DNA from: Treponema sp.
GTDB lineage: Bacteria > Spirochaetota > Spirochaetia > Treponematales > Treponemataceae
DNA: 33,036 nucleotides
Reading direction: 5' to 3'
Assembly: GCA_017617115.1 (NCBI GenBank)
Contig: JAFZXA010000077.1
Coordinates: forward strand, 1-33,036
Shown: positions 9,239 to 17,609 of the stretch, piece after piece
Layout: each line of letters starts with the position of its first letter
Numbering within the stretch: the stretch's first letter is position 1
The notes under the pieces: generated by a model
What the model saw: the letters and a program-made list of their open reading frames with translations, nothing else
The model's database searches: none
What the model was told of the DNA's origin: nothing
Made by a program: the position numbers and the translations under genes

Positions 9239-10555
9239 CTACAATCCCATCACATAATAAATCGGCAGATATGTTATACCGGCTGGTGTAGTGGTAACTA
9301 TTCGTTCGTTGGAAAATACTATGGCATTTGAAACGTTGTAATCTTTGTTTTGCAGAAAGCTGTTAAGAGCAGAATGAACAGAATAATCCTTACCGGATTT
9401 TACTTCTATTGGCAGAATTGAAAGAGAGTCGTAATCATTTATAAGAAAATCAACTTCACCTTTTGATTTATTGTCGTAATAAAACAGCTGCTTGCCGTGA
9501 GCCTTTAATTCCTGTGCAACTACTGCTTCGTACAATGTCCCAAGATTAATGCTGTTTTCGCTATCAAGAATTGCCCTGATATTGTTCTGATACAAAATAC
9601 CGGAAAGGATGCCAACATCATTCAGATAAAGTTTTAAAAGGTTCTTGCCCGAATGTTCGTTAAGAGGAAACACAGGAGTTGAGATGGCCTTTACTTCAAG
9701 AGCAACCCCAGCGTTTATTAAATAATCAAACTCATCCTGATAACTTGAAAAGCGTTTTCCTTTTTTATTTTCGATATCTTGAACAACAATTCTTTTTTTC
9801 TTATTTTCAAGTGTTGATGGAATCATATCATATATTCGTTTGATTTTGAGTTTGTGTTCTAAATCATATTTGGAAGCATCCATACCATAATATTCATGGA
9901 TTTGATTTTGTATGGTCCTGACACTAATAATGTTATTAGTTTCTACAAAAGTTTTAACGGCCTCAGGCAACCCACCGGAAAGAAGGTATTTTTTAAATAA
10001 TCCAAGCAGATTATTGTGAATATTTTCTTCCAGTGTCTCTCTTTTATTAAATTTTTCTTTAAGTGCAGAAATTGCCAGTTCACCAAAATTATTTGCAATA
10101 AGAAATTCTTCAAAATCCATTGGATACATTTGCTTTACTTCAATACTTCCCATTGGAATAGAAGAAGTCTGCGAGAGAGTAATTCCCAGAAGCGAACCGC
10201 TTGCAATATATGTAAAACGGTTTTCCTGATTTAAGAATTTGAGTAAAGTTAGAAGATGAGGATAAGCCTGAATTTCATCCAGGAAAATCAGCGTATTTTC
10301 TTTTTCCTTAAGCTTGTCTCCTGCAATCATACTAAGCTGAAGATAAAAATCGGAGGTACTTTTTGTGTTTGCAAAATAACAGTTATTCAGAGAATCTTCC
10401 AACAAATTAATTTCTACATAATTTTCAAAAAGCTCGGTTCCAGCCTCGCGAATAATATAAGATTTTCCAACCTGACGTGCACCATCTATTATCAAAATCT
10501 TTTGTGGGTCGGATTTAAGGAAATCTGAGATATAAGCCTTTATTTTTCTGAACAT
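9239..10555 (-). CDS. AAA_14/DUF4143 family ATPase with PD-(D/E)XK-like C-terminus
   Basis: A 438-residue protein. The N-terminal AAA_14 ATPase has Walker A GARQVGKS (25-32), Walker B LIFLDEIQ (89-96) and a sensor region TYIASGSLLGITL. The C-terminal DUF4143 region ends in YYDNKSKGEVDFLINDY and LPIEVKSGKDY, an E-D-ExK pattern typical of PD-(D/E)XK nucleases. These proteins are widespread, often multi-copy in gut bacteria and archaea, and of unresolved role; links to mobile or defence functions are suspected. GAGG about 6 nt before the ATG fixes the start. The upstream region carries three 15-bp repeats at exact 33-bp spacing that overlap the promoter, suggesting tight regulation. The S41 gene follows 19 bp later. 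Confidence 0.85.
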   Translation of the reverse strand: MFRKIKAYISDFLKSDPQKILIIDGARQVGKSYIIREAGTELFENYVEINLLEDSLNNCYFANTKSTSDFYLQLSMIAGDKLKEKENTLIFLDEIQAYPHLLTLLKFLNQENRFTYIASGSLLGITLSQTSSIPMGSIEVKQMYPMDFEEFLIANNFGELAISALKEKFNKRETLEENIHNNLLGLFKKYLLSGGLPEAVKTFVETNNIISVRTIQNQIHEYYGMDASKYDLEHKLKIKRIYDMIPSTLENKKKRIVVQDIENKKGKRFSSYQDEFDYLINAGVALEVKAISTPVFPLNEHSGKNLLKLYLNDVGILSGILYQNNIRAILDSENSINLGTLYEAVVAQELKAHGKQLFYYDNKSKGEVDFLINDYDSLSILPIEVKSGKDYSVHSALNSFLQNKDYNVSNAIVFSNERIVTTTPAGITYLPIYYVMGL

Positions 10556-10568
10556 ATTACACCTCGAG

Positions 10569-10649
10569 TATGCACTTTTCTATGTATTTTTATAGTTAAA
10601 ATATACACTTTTCTATATAAAAACACAAGAAAAATATACACTTTTCCAT
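10569..10649. repeat. Three 15-bp direct repeats at exact 33-bp period (iteron/operator-like)
   Basis: TATGCACTTTTCTAT (10569-10583), TATACACTTTTCTAT (10602-10616) and TATACACTTTTCCAT (10635-10649) have starts exactly 33 bp apart, about three helical turns. Copy 2 overlaps the predicted -10 box of the ATPase gene, copy 3 lies just upstream of its -35 box, and copy 1 lies in its leader. Phasing on one DNA face suggests a cooperatively bound protein. The sequence between the copies is only loosely similar. Confidence 0.8.
10600..10628 (-). promoter_or_regulatory. Candidate promoter of the DUF4143 ATPase
   Basis: On the minus strand TTGTGT (10623-10628) and TATATT (10600-10605) have 17-nt spacing. 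The -10 box is part of repeat copy 2, so occupancy of the repeat would block RNA polymerase. Confidence 0.5.
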
Positions 10650-10685
10650 TTGCTACGCAAAAGTCGCATTGATTTGGTGCATACA

Positions 10686-10715
10686 TTGACACACCAGCCG
10701 CGGCATAGATAAAAT
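10686..10715 (+). promoter_or_regulatory. Promoter giving a probable leaderless NFACT mRNA
   Basis: A perfect TTGACA (10686-10691), 18-nt spacer and TAAAAT (10710-10715). The expected start (6-8 nt after the -10 box) is 10721-10723, on the ATG at 10722. There is no Shine-Dalgarno sequence before this gene. Confidence 0.65.
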
Positions 10716-10721
10716 TATGGC

Positions 10722-12317
10722 ATGTCTCTTAACTGCAACGAAATAAATTTGATTCTCGAGGAACTGGACCTGACCGGGGCTTTTATTCAGGAAATTGTAC
10801 AGCCGGGCTATGATATGCTGGCGCTTTATACTTACAAGGAAGGGACTGCAAAAACTGTTGTGGTTTGTACGGCGCAGAATTCTATACGCATGAATGAAAC
10901 AAGGCGAAAGATTACCAAGAATGATAAGCCTCTGCGCTTTATGGAATTCCTTCGCTCACACATTAAAGGATGCCGCATTAATTCTTGTGCTCAGGTTGGA
11001 TTTGAACGAATCGTTAAGCTGGAGCTTAGCCGCATGGTGCTTGCCGAAGAAAAAAAGGCCAACCAGCAGACCGTGCATGTTTCGCTTGTGAAAAAGCCGG
11101 TGCTTTCTAAAGAGGAGCTGGCGGCGCAGAACGAGCCTGATGAAATTGAAGAAAATTATATTCTTTACATAAAGCTTTGGAACAATGCGGCAAATGTGAT
11201 TTTGTGTGATACCCAGAATGTGATTCTTGAACCGATGTTCAGGCGGCCGGAGCGCGGGGAAGTTAAAGGGAAAGTTTATACTCCACCAGAGTCTGATGAT
11301 GACAAGAAAAATGAAATATTAGAAAAATTTCCTGTAAGAGATTGGAACGGGGTTTTAGGGGCAGAGCCCTTAGGAGAAGGGGTAGCGGAAAACGCCGCAG
11401 GCGGTTGCAGCGAGGGGAAGGCTTTCCCCTCCTTTAATTCCTACATCGACTACCACTACAGCGAGCAGACCTCTACTCTTTCGCGCGCGGCACTGCTGGA
11501 AAAAGCGGAAAAATGGTACAACCAGCGGCACTCTAAGATGGAGGCAGCCCTCAATAACCTCTTGCAAAAAAAAGAACGCTTTGAAAACGCGGAACAGATT
11601 AAGCATCAGGGCGACCTTATTCTTACATACGGGCATCTTATTACAGGCGAGTCTAAATTTCTTGAATGCGAGGACTACGAAACCGGTAAAACTCTACGTA
11701 TTTTGATTGATCCAAAAAAATCGGCACAGGAAAACGCCCAGGAATATTATAAAAACTATAAAAAGGCTGTTAGCGGAGCTGAAGAAATTGTGCACGATAT
11801 TGAAATGGCCCGTTCTCAGCTTGAAAAACTTGACGAACAGTACGCCCAGATATGCGCAGAACAAAATCCTGTAAAAATAGAACAGCTGCTTCGTCGTGAC
11901 ACTACCCCAACCCAGCAGAAAAAGAAAAATCATCCGGGACTGGACTACACTATAAACGGCTGGTACATTCTTGTGGGTCGCGATGCCAATGAAAACGACG
12001 AGCTTCTTCGCCATCATGTTCGCGGCGACGACCTTTGGCTTCATGTACGCGACTTTCCGGGCGGCTATGTGTTTATAAAAGCGCGAAAAGGCAAGACTGT
12101 TCCCCTGGAAATACTTCTGGATGCGGCAAATCTGGCAGTTCACTACTCAAAGGCACGCGGCGACAGCAAGGTTGACCTTTACTACACTCATGTAAAATAC
12201 CTTCGAAGGGCAAAAAATGGTCCAAAAGGGCTTGTGCTTCCTACCCAGGAAAAGAATCTTTGCGTTACACCGGATAAAGAAAGGCTCAAAAAGCTGGAAT
12301 TCCTTCGCAATGAATAG
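10722..12317 (+). CDS. NFACT-family (RqcH/FbpA-like) RNA-binding protein
   Basis: A 531-residue protein. The N-terminal NFACT-N region (MSLNCNEINLILEELDLTGA to about residue 190) is followed by a coiled-coil middle (about 260-390) and a C-terminal NFACT-R domain with GWYILVGRDANEND and DDLWLHVRDFPGGYVFI (about 405-520). Relatives bind the 60S/50S ribosome-tRNA complex in quality control (RqcH/Tae2), and some act as fibronectin-binding proteins (FbpA). Which role applies here cannot be decided from sequence. The protein is somewhat shorter than canonical RqcH. Residues ~209-238 are Gly/Ala-rich, encoded by a GC-rich palindromic repeat inserted in frame. There is no Shine-Dalgarno site; the ATG coincides with the predicted transcription start. 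Confidence 0.88.
   Translation: MSLNCNEINLILEELDLTGAFIQEIVQPGYDMLALYTYKEGTAKTVVVCTAQNSIRMNETRRKITKNDKPLRFMEFLRSHIKGCRINSCAQVGFERIVKLELSRMVLAEEKKANQQTVHVSLVKKPVLSKEELAAQNEPDEIEENYILYIKLWNNAANVILCDTQNVILEPMFRRPERGEVKGKVYTPPESDDDKKNEILEKFPVRDWNGVLGAEPLGEGVAENAAGGCSEGKAFPSFNSYIDYHYSEQTSTLSRAALLEKAEKWYNQRHSKMEAALNNLLQKKERFENAEQIKHQGDLILTYGHLITGESKFLECEDYETGKTLRILIDPKKSAQENAQEYYKNYKKAVSGAEEIVHDIEMARSQLEKLDEQYAQICAEQNPVKIEQLLRRDTTPTQQKKKNHPGLDYTINGWYILVGRDANENDELLRHHVRGDDLWLHVRDFPGGYVFIKARKGKTVPLEILLDAANLAVHYSKARGDSKVDLYYTHVKYLRRAKNGPKGLVLPTQEKNLCVTPDKERLKKLEFLRNE
11348..11433 (+). repeat. GC-rich palindromic repeat element inside the NFACT coding sequence
   Basis: An ~86-bp segment, much richer in G/C than the gene, containing three successive hairpins: AGGGGC-AGA-GCCCTT (11357-11371), CGCC-GCA-GGCG (11393-11403) and GAGGGGAA-GGCT-TTCCCCTC (11412-11431). 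It keeps the reading frame, adding about 29 low-complexity residues (NGVLGAEPLGEGVAENAAGG and onward) between the NFACT-N and coiled-coil parts. It resembles mobile intergenic palindromic repeats that occasionally land in genes. Confidence 0.65.
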
Positions 12318-12377
12318 AATTGTATCAGTGACGGCCCTTCGAGAGCCTCAGGGACCGCATATTATTCGCAATGAATA
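12304..12377. repeat. Small palindromic element bounded by a 13-bp direct repeat
   Basis: TTCGCAATGAATA occurs at 12304-12316 (the last codons of the NFACT gene) and again at 12365-12377. Between them lies a hairpin, CGGCCCT...AGGGACCG (12332-12357, one bulged A), of the widespread CCCTTCGAGAGCCTCAGGG type. The layout looks like a REP-like or miniature element with a target duplication. The hairpin lacks a T-run, so terminator function is doubtful. Confidence 0.55.
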
Positions 12378-12392
12378 AATTTCATTTTTCTA

Positions 12393-12421
12393 ATGACGGA
12401 TTACTAATAATATAGTATAAT
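12393..12421 (+). promoter_or_regulatory. Promoter giving a probable leaderless HAD mRNA
   Basis: ATGACG (12393-12398), 17-nt spacer and a perfect TATAAT (12416-12421). The expected +1 is 12428, the G of the GTG start codon. An in-frame TAG at 12425-12427 rules out an earlier start, and no Shine-Dalgarno site is present. Confidence 0.65.
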
Positions 12422-12427
12422 ATTTAG

Positions 12428-13135
12428 GTGTATACTCTAAACTTGGGTGAAATAGACGCTGTTGCTTTTGATATTGACGGCACGCTTTACAGGAATAGTG
12501 TTTTCTATACAAGGGTGCTGCCACACTATCTTAAGCACTGGCACTTTTTCAGAAAATTCAACAAGGTGCGCATAATGCTGCGTAACGATGAACGAAATGA
12601 AAAAGGCTACAACGATCTTTTCAGGTCACAAATCGGATTTCTTGCAAAAGAGCTTGGCTGTACCATGCAGGAAGCAGAAGACCAGATTAATGACATTGTA
12701 TACGAAGGGCTCAGACCTTACTTTGAAAAAATAAATGCGTGCCATGGTGCAGTAGAACTTATACAAAAACTCAAGGCAGCGGGTTTTAAGATTGCGCTTC
12801 TTTCGGATTTTCCGCCTGAACAAAAAGGAGATATCTGGGGAATAAAGCAATATTGCGATCTGCTTTTGAGTTCAGAGCTTATTGGAGCGCTCAAGCCTTC
12901 GTCAAAACCGTTTAAAGAGCTTGCAGCAAAGCTTGAAGTTCCGGCAGAACGCATTTTATATATTGGGAACAGCCACAAATACGATGTGGAAGGTCCAAAA
13001 AAGCTTGGCATGAAAGCCGGCTGGTTTATACCCTGGATATGGGGAAAATTCGGGGTTAAATCAAAAATTGCGGATATTACCTTCAGGCATTATTCGCAGC
13101 TTGAAAAGTTTATTTTTGAACAGAAATCCGAGTAA
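12428..13135 (+). CDS. HAD-superfamily hydrolase (predicted small-molecule phosphatase)
   Basis: A 235-residue cytoplasmic protein with all four HAD motifs: I, FDIDGTLY (nucleophile and acid/base Asp near residues 15-17); II, ALLSDFP; III, the Lys in ALKPSSKPF; IV, YIGNSHKYDVEGPK. An alpha-helical cap (about 30-105) follows motif I, typical of subfamily I phosphatases such as phosphoglycolate phosphatase-like enzymes. The substrate cannot be assigned. The first possible start is GTG 12428, directly after an in-frame stop; TTG 12443 is the alternative. It has its own promoter and lies 37 bp before the coiled-coil gene. Confidence 0.85.
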   Translation: MYTLNLGEIDAVAFDIDGTLYRNSVFYTRVLPHYLKHWHFFRKFNKVRIMLRNDERNEKGYNDLFRSQIGFLAKELGCTMQEAEDQINDIVYEGLRPYFEKINACHGAVELIQKLKAAGFKIALLSDFPPEQKGDIWGIKQYCDLLLSSELIGALKPSSKPFKELAAKLEVPAERILYIGNSHKYDVEGPKKLGMKAGWFIPWIWGKFGVKSKIADITFRHYSQLEKFIFEQKSE

Positions 13136-13172
13136 CTTCGGAATCTAAATAAAAATTGGGTGGGGAATAAAA

Positions 13173-16100
13173 GTGGAAATCGTAATCTCAATTCTCATTG
13201 CTTCTGTAATTTCTCTTGGAATTTCAATTTATTTTCATGAGATAAGCAAAAAAAATAATGCGATGGAGCGTGTAAAAAAATACGCCGACACTCGCAAACA
13301 GGACATGGAAGATTCTTTTAAGGATCTTGAAAATCACTTTAACATGTTCATTGCCGAATTTGATGCACGACAGAACCAGGCAAATGCGGCGGTAAAAAAA
13401 CTTTCACAACAGAACGAAGAATTCCAGCAGAAAATTGAAACTCTTGATAAAAGCATAAAGTCTGTTGCAAATATTGAAGCTCAAATTAACAACTATTCAA
13501 AAATCCTTGATGAACTGAACGAAATGTCTGCAAATGTTGAAGAAAATCTTATTCGCATTCAAAAAGAAAGCGTAATTGTAAACAAGCTCAACGACAGACT
13601 CGACAAGCAGCAGCAGACTGTTGAAAATATTGACAAACGAATTCCACAAGTTACCCAGAAATTTTCAGAAGAAAACGCCGAACAGCTTAAGGCCGTTGGC
13701 ACCACCCTTTTGGACGAATACAAAAACTATGCCGACAAAATTGCAGGCGAAATCAAGCAGTCACAGAACGACGCCGAAAACGCCCTTGCAAAAATCAAAC
13801 AGCAGATTCAGGATGCTTACAATCAGGCTGCGGCAAAGGCAGAAACTCTGGAAAACACAGCTTTCGAACATCTTAGCGAACAGGCAACCGAACGTTCTAA
13901 GCAATATATAGACGAAATCAAAAAACAGAATGCACAGCTCGATGCCCAGATTACAAAATCTTTCAAGGAATCGGAACAGAAGCTTGTTGAAAGCACAAAG
14001 GCCGACCTTACAAAGATGAACGAAAATTTCCAGAAGAGCATAGAAAATCTTTCAAACAATTACACTGGAAAGGTTCAGGCACTCCACCAGAAATACAACG
14101 AACAGCTTGATTCTGTCGCAGGCAAAAACGACGGCATTATGTCAAAACTCGAAGCACAGTTCAACGAAGACTTTACACGCATTGACCAGAAGTGCAAATC
14201 TGACTTTGAAAAAATCAGCCAGCGTTACGAAGAAAACTACTCTAACCTTACACAAAAATACGACAAGGATTATCAGTCACTTTCGGCACAGTATGATGAT
14301 GCTGTTGGAAAAATCTCGCAGAAATATGACAGTCAGATTGGTTCCCTTACAGCAAAAGGCGACAAGGAGCTTTCTGATTACGAAGCAAAAATCAATGCAG
14401 ATATTCAGAAGATGAAGGCAGACTACACAAAAGCTTTTGATTCTGCAACCGCAATAAACAATACAAAAATCAATGAGTTTAATCAGAATTTTGTTGCAGA
14501 GCAGCAGCGCCTTAAATCTGAATATGACCTTGCAATAAGCCAGATGACAGATGAAAGCACCGGAAAGCTTGAAGGTCTTGAAAACAGCATTACAAACGAA
14601 ATTGCAAGCTTTACCGACGAATGCAAGGAGCAGATTAATTCTCTTCAGAATGATTATTCTGCAAAGCTTTCTGATTTTAAGGATGATATTGGCACCCGTC
14701 TTTCTGTTGTTGAAAACGAATATGAAAATAAAACTGCAGCCCTTGAATCAAATATCCGTGACCTTACAGAACGCTACGAAACAGAAGAACAAGGCATGCA
14801 GAATGTATTTGGTGAACGCCTTAAGGCTCTTGATGAAGACTACAAGCAGCGCATTGCCGAAATTCGGCTTTCGCTTGAACAAAGTCTTAAGCAGTGCAAT
14901 GAAACTACAGAATTCCTTAAACGCGATGTTGACGGAAACTCTAAGAGCCTCGAAAGCATTCAGGCAGAACTTGATGAAGAAATTAAGATTATGCAGGACA
15001 AATACTCTGGACTTTACAAGGATGCACTTGCTTCTGCAGATCAGAAAGAAAAAGATGCTCTTGATACCTTTAACGCTGGTGCCAAGCAGAAAATTGACGA
15101 ATACTCAGAACTTATTCAACAGAAGATTGACCAGTTACAGGAAAGCATTACAGAAAAAATCAAGGCTGTTTCTTTGGAATCGAGCAATTCAATTCACAAT
15201 GCCGAAAGCGCAGTTGCCGATTTACAGAAGGAAACCGCTGCTGCTAACCAGAAGGCACAAGCCTTGCAGCCGGAACTTGATGAACGCATAAAGATAATTA
15301 ATAAAGAACTTGAAGACTTTAAGACCGATGCAGAAATTAAACTTAACAACATGAACAAGCAGATTACCGATGCCGTTAAGCGTTCGGTTGCCGAAAGTGA
15401 GCAGACACACCTTAATATTCTTGAAGGCATTGACGAGCAGCTTCATTCTTACAAAAAGGATATTGAAAACAAGCTTTCACAAATTCAAAACAGTGGTTCC
15501 GATGTTGATACTTTGGAAAAGAGTTTGCGTGGTGCCATGCAGGAAGTTCAGAACCGCGTACTTGGAGATTTTGATAAGTTTACAAGTGAGCAGCAGCGTA
15601 AGCACGAAGAATTTTCTACACAAATTAAAGAAGATTCACAGACAATCGAAGTTCGCCTGCAGGAAATTGACAAATCACTTGATGAGCTTAAGAACACTGC
15701 AACAGGCAGCATGAGCGCTAAGCTTATTGATTTTGAAAAGGCCTTTAACAACAACATTCAGACAAAGAACAACGAAATTGATTCACAGCTTTCGGGCTGG
15801 AAGGTTGAGCTTGATACAAAGCTTAGTGAAATTGCAGGAAGCTACGAAGCCCAGCGAAAGGATGTTGAACAGAATTACCTTAATGACCTTAAGACAAATC
15901 TTGCTTCTATTACATCAAAAGCTACAGAACAGTACGACAATTTGTCTGATGTAATTGAAAAATCAAAGATTGGAATGGAAAAGAGTATTTCTGAAATTCA
16001 GGAAACCTTTACCGACTTCCAGGAAGAAACCATTACAAAAATTTCTAAGATTTCTACAAGCACCGACAAGGAACTTAGAACCGAAATTGAACGCGCTCTT

Positions 16101-17591
16101 TCTCAGGCACAGTCAAACCTTAAGAAAACACAGGATGATCTTATTAAGGATTTGCAGACCTTTGAACAGGGAATACGCGAACGACAGGAAACAAGTACTT
16201 CTTCTATTGATGCCGCACTCGCAGAATTCAATACCTGGAAACAGCAGCTGCGCTCTCAGTTAGATGGTGCTAACACAGTATTCCAGGAAGAACTTACTGC
16301 CTTTAAGTCTGCTTCCGACAGCAGTCTTGAAGAAACTCAGCAGAAAATTAATGAAGACATGAACAAGTATGCCGCTTACATTCAGCAGCAGCAGGATGAA
16401 TTGAGCGAAAAAATAACTTCTTTGCAGAATCAGACAGAAAATTCTATTAAGGAATATGAAGAGCGTTCTGAACAGATAATGAACCAGTTAGGCGAAACTT
16501 ACACAAAGATGCTTGAAGATACAGAAGAGCGCGTAAAAGCTCAGAACGAAGATTCTGCCCAGAGTCTTGCACAACTTAAAAAAGACATTCAGACTGCAAG
16601 CGAACAGAACCGTGCAAATCAGGCTCAGTTTGTTCTTAAAATGCAGAACGATGCAAACGACCTGCAGGTTCGAATGGGCGACCTTACAAAAGAGCTTCAG
16701 TCTATTCAGTCTAGCATTGGCCTTTATGAACGAGCCGATGCAATGAAGCGTCATCTTGATGAAAACCTTGATGAACTGAACAACCGTATTGAACAGCTTG
16801 ATGGCTTTACAGACACCGCCGAAGACATTACCAAGCAGTACAACACTATTGTACGCATGAATGAAGAAATGGAACGCGAGCTTGGAAACATTGAACAGCA
16901 GAAGCAGCGCGTAACAAATCTTGAACAAAAGTTTGGTCAGTTGTTTGCTTTGTCTAATACAATTGATGACAGAATTAAAACACTTACAAATACTTCTGAC
17001 GATATTGGAACTATGGAAGTTGCAGTCCGCGATTACCGTGACAAACTTGATATTGTATCACAGCAGTATGAACGCCTTGAAAAGAAGGATGAAGTTATTA
17101 ACCGCGTTCTTAAAGATGTTGATACTTCGTTTGCAAACCTCAAGGATATTGAACAGCGCATTGCATACTGTGAACGCCAGGTTACTTCACTTCCAAAAGA
17201 AATCAAAGATGTTCAGAACACCGTTGACAGACTTCTTCAGAGTGGACCAAAGATTACAGAAGCAACAAGCAAACTGCAGAATCTTGATAGGATAGTTTCT
17301 GACGCCGAAAACAGGATAAACGAAATTAATGCTGTTAATACAGGTCTTAAAGGTACACAATTAAAAATCGAACAATTAGCTAAAGAGGCCGATAACAAAA
17401 TCAAATTTATTCATGATGTTACAACAAAAGAAGTCAATAAATCAAAGCCATCACAAGACAAAGGTATTTCACCACAACAGAAGGACACAATCCGGCAACT
17501 TAGGCGCGAAGGCTGGACAATTCCTGAACTTGCAAAACGCTTTAACAGAACTACAACCGAAATTGAACTTTTGCTGGAGTTACCGGATTAA
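13173..17591 (+). CDS. Giant membrane-anchored coiled-coil protein (SpiroCoCo type) with C-terminal HTH-like tail
   Basis: A 1472-residue protein. Residues ~2-21 form one transmembrane helix (MEIVISILIASVISLGISIY). About 1400 residues of nearly unbroken Glu/Lys/Gln/Ser-rich coiled coil follow, with recurring blocks such as KYDKDYQSLSAQYDDAVGKI. It ends in a compact globular tail (last ~45 residues) containing TIRQLRREGWTIPELAKRFN, which reads like a helix-turn-helix (DUF6115-like). Such proteins are characteristic of spirochaetes and are probably structural, acting in the cytoplasm or along the cell cylinder. The role is not established. The start is GTG with a GTGGGGA purine stretch 7-8 nt upstream. 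It converges with ispF, separated by 18 bp with no visible terminator. Confidence 0.85.
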   Translation: MEIVISILIASVISLGISIYFHEISKKNNAMERVKKYADTRKQDMEDSFKDLENHFNMFIAEFDARQNQANAAVKKLSQQNEEFQQKIETLDKSIKSVANIEAQINNYSKILDELNEMSANVEENLIRIQKESVIVNKLNDRLDKQQQTVENIDKRIPQVTQKFSEENAEQLKAVGTTLLDEYKNYADKIAGEIKQSQNDAENALAKIKQQIQDAYNQAAAKAETLENTAFEHLSEQATERSKQYIDEIKKQNAQLDAQITKSFKESEQKLVESTKADLTKMNENFQKSIENLSNNYTGKVQALHQKYNEQLDSVAGKNDGIMSKLEAQFNEDFTRIDQKCKSDFEKISQRYEENYSNLTQKYDKDYQSLSAQYDDAVGKISQKYDSQIGSLTAKGDKELSDYEAKINADIQKMKADYTKAFDSATAINNTKINEFNQNFVAEQQRLKSEYDLAISQMTDESTGKLEGLENSITNEIASFTDECKEQINSLQNDYSAKLSDFKDDIGTRLSVVENEYENKTAALESNIRDLTERYETEEQGMQNVFGERLKALDEDYKQRIAEIRLSLEQSLKQCNETTEFLKRDVDGNSKSLESIQAELDEEIKIMQDKYSGLYKDALASADQKEKDALDTFNAGAKQKIDEYSELIQQKIDQLQESITEKIKAVSLESSNSIHNAESAVADLQKETAAANQKAQALQPELDERIKIINKELEDFKTDAEIKLNNMNKQITDAVKRSVAESEQTHLNILEGIDEQLHSYKKDIENKLSQIQNSGSDVDTLEKSLRGAMQEVQNRVLGDFDKFTSEQQRKHEEFSTQIKEDSQTIEVRLQEIDKSLDELKNTATGSMSAKLIDFEKAFNNNIQTKNNEIDSQLSGWKVELDTKLSEIAGSYEAQRKDVEQNYLNDLKTNLASITSKATEQYDNLSDVIEKSKIGMEKSISEIQETFTDFQEETITKISKISTSTDKELRTEIERALSQAQSNLKKTQDDLIKDLQTFEQGIRERQETSTSSIDAALAEFNTWKQQLRSQLDGANTVFQEELTAFKSASDSSLEETQQKINEDMNKYAAYIQQQQDELSEKITSLQNQTENSIKEYEERSEQIMNQLGETYTKMLEDTEERVKAQNEDSAQSLAQLKKDIQTASEQNRANQAQFVLKMQNDANDLQVRMGDLTKELQSIQSSIGLYERADAMKRHLDENLDELNNRIEQLDGFTDTAEDITKQYNTIVRMNEEMERELGNIEQQKQRVTNLEQKFGQLFALSNTIDDRIKTLTNTSDDIGTMEVAVRDYRDKLDIVSQQYERLEKKDEVINRVLKDVDTSFANLKDIEQRIAYCERQVTSLPKEIKDVQNTVDRLLQSGPKITEATSKLQNLDRIVSDAENRINEINAVNTGLKGTQLKIEQLAKEADNKIKFIHDVTTKEVNKSKPSQDKGISPQQKDTIRQLRREGWTIPELAKRFNRTTTEIELLLELPD

Positions 17592-17609
17592 CAGGATTTC
17601 TGAAAGAGT

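Noticed and set aside
10569-10649. Short CRISPR-like array.
   Set aside because: Repeats are only 15 bp with 18-bp gaps, there are just three copies, no cas genes are nearby, and the array overlaps a promoter; an operator fits better.
12332-12357. Hairpin after the NFACT gene as an intrinsic terminator.
   Set aside because: No T-run follows, and the flanking 13-bp duplication points to an inserted repeat.
14551-15291. 246-codon frame inside the coiled-coil gene, and similar frames at 13621-17295.
   Set aside because: Alternate-frame readings of repetitive coiled-coil codons with no start signals or recognisable domains.
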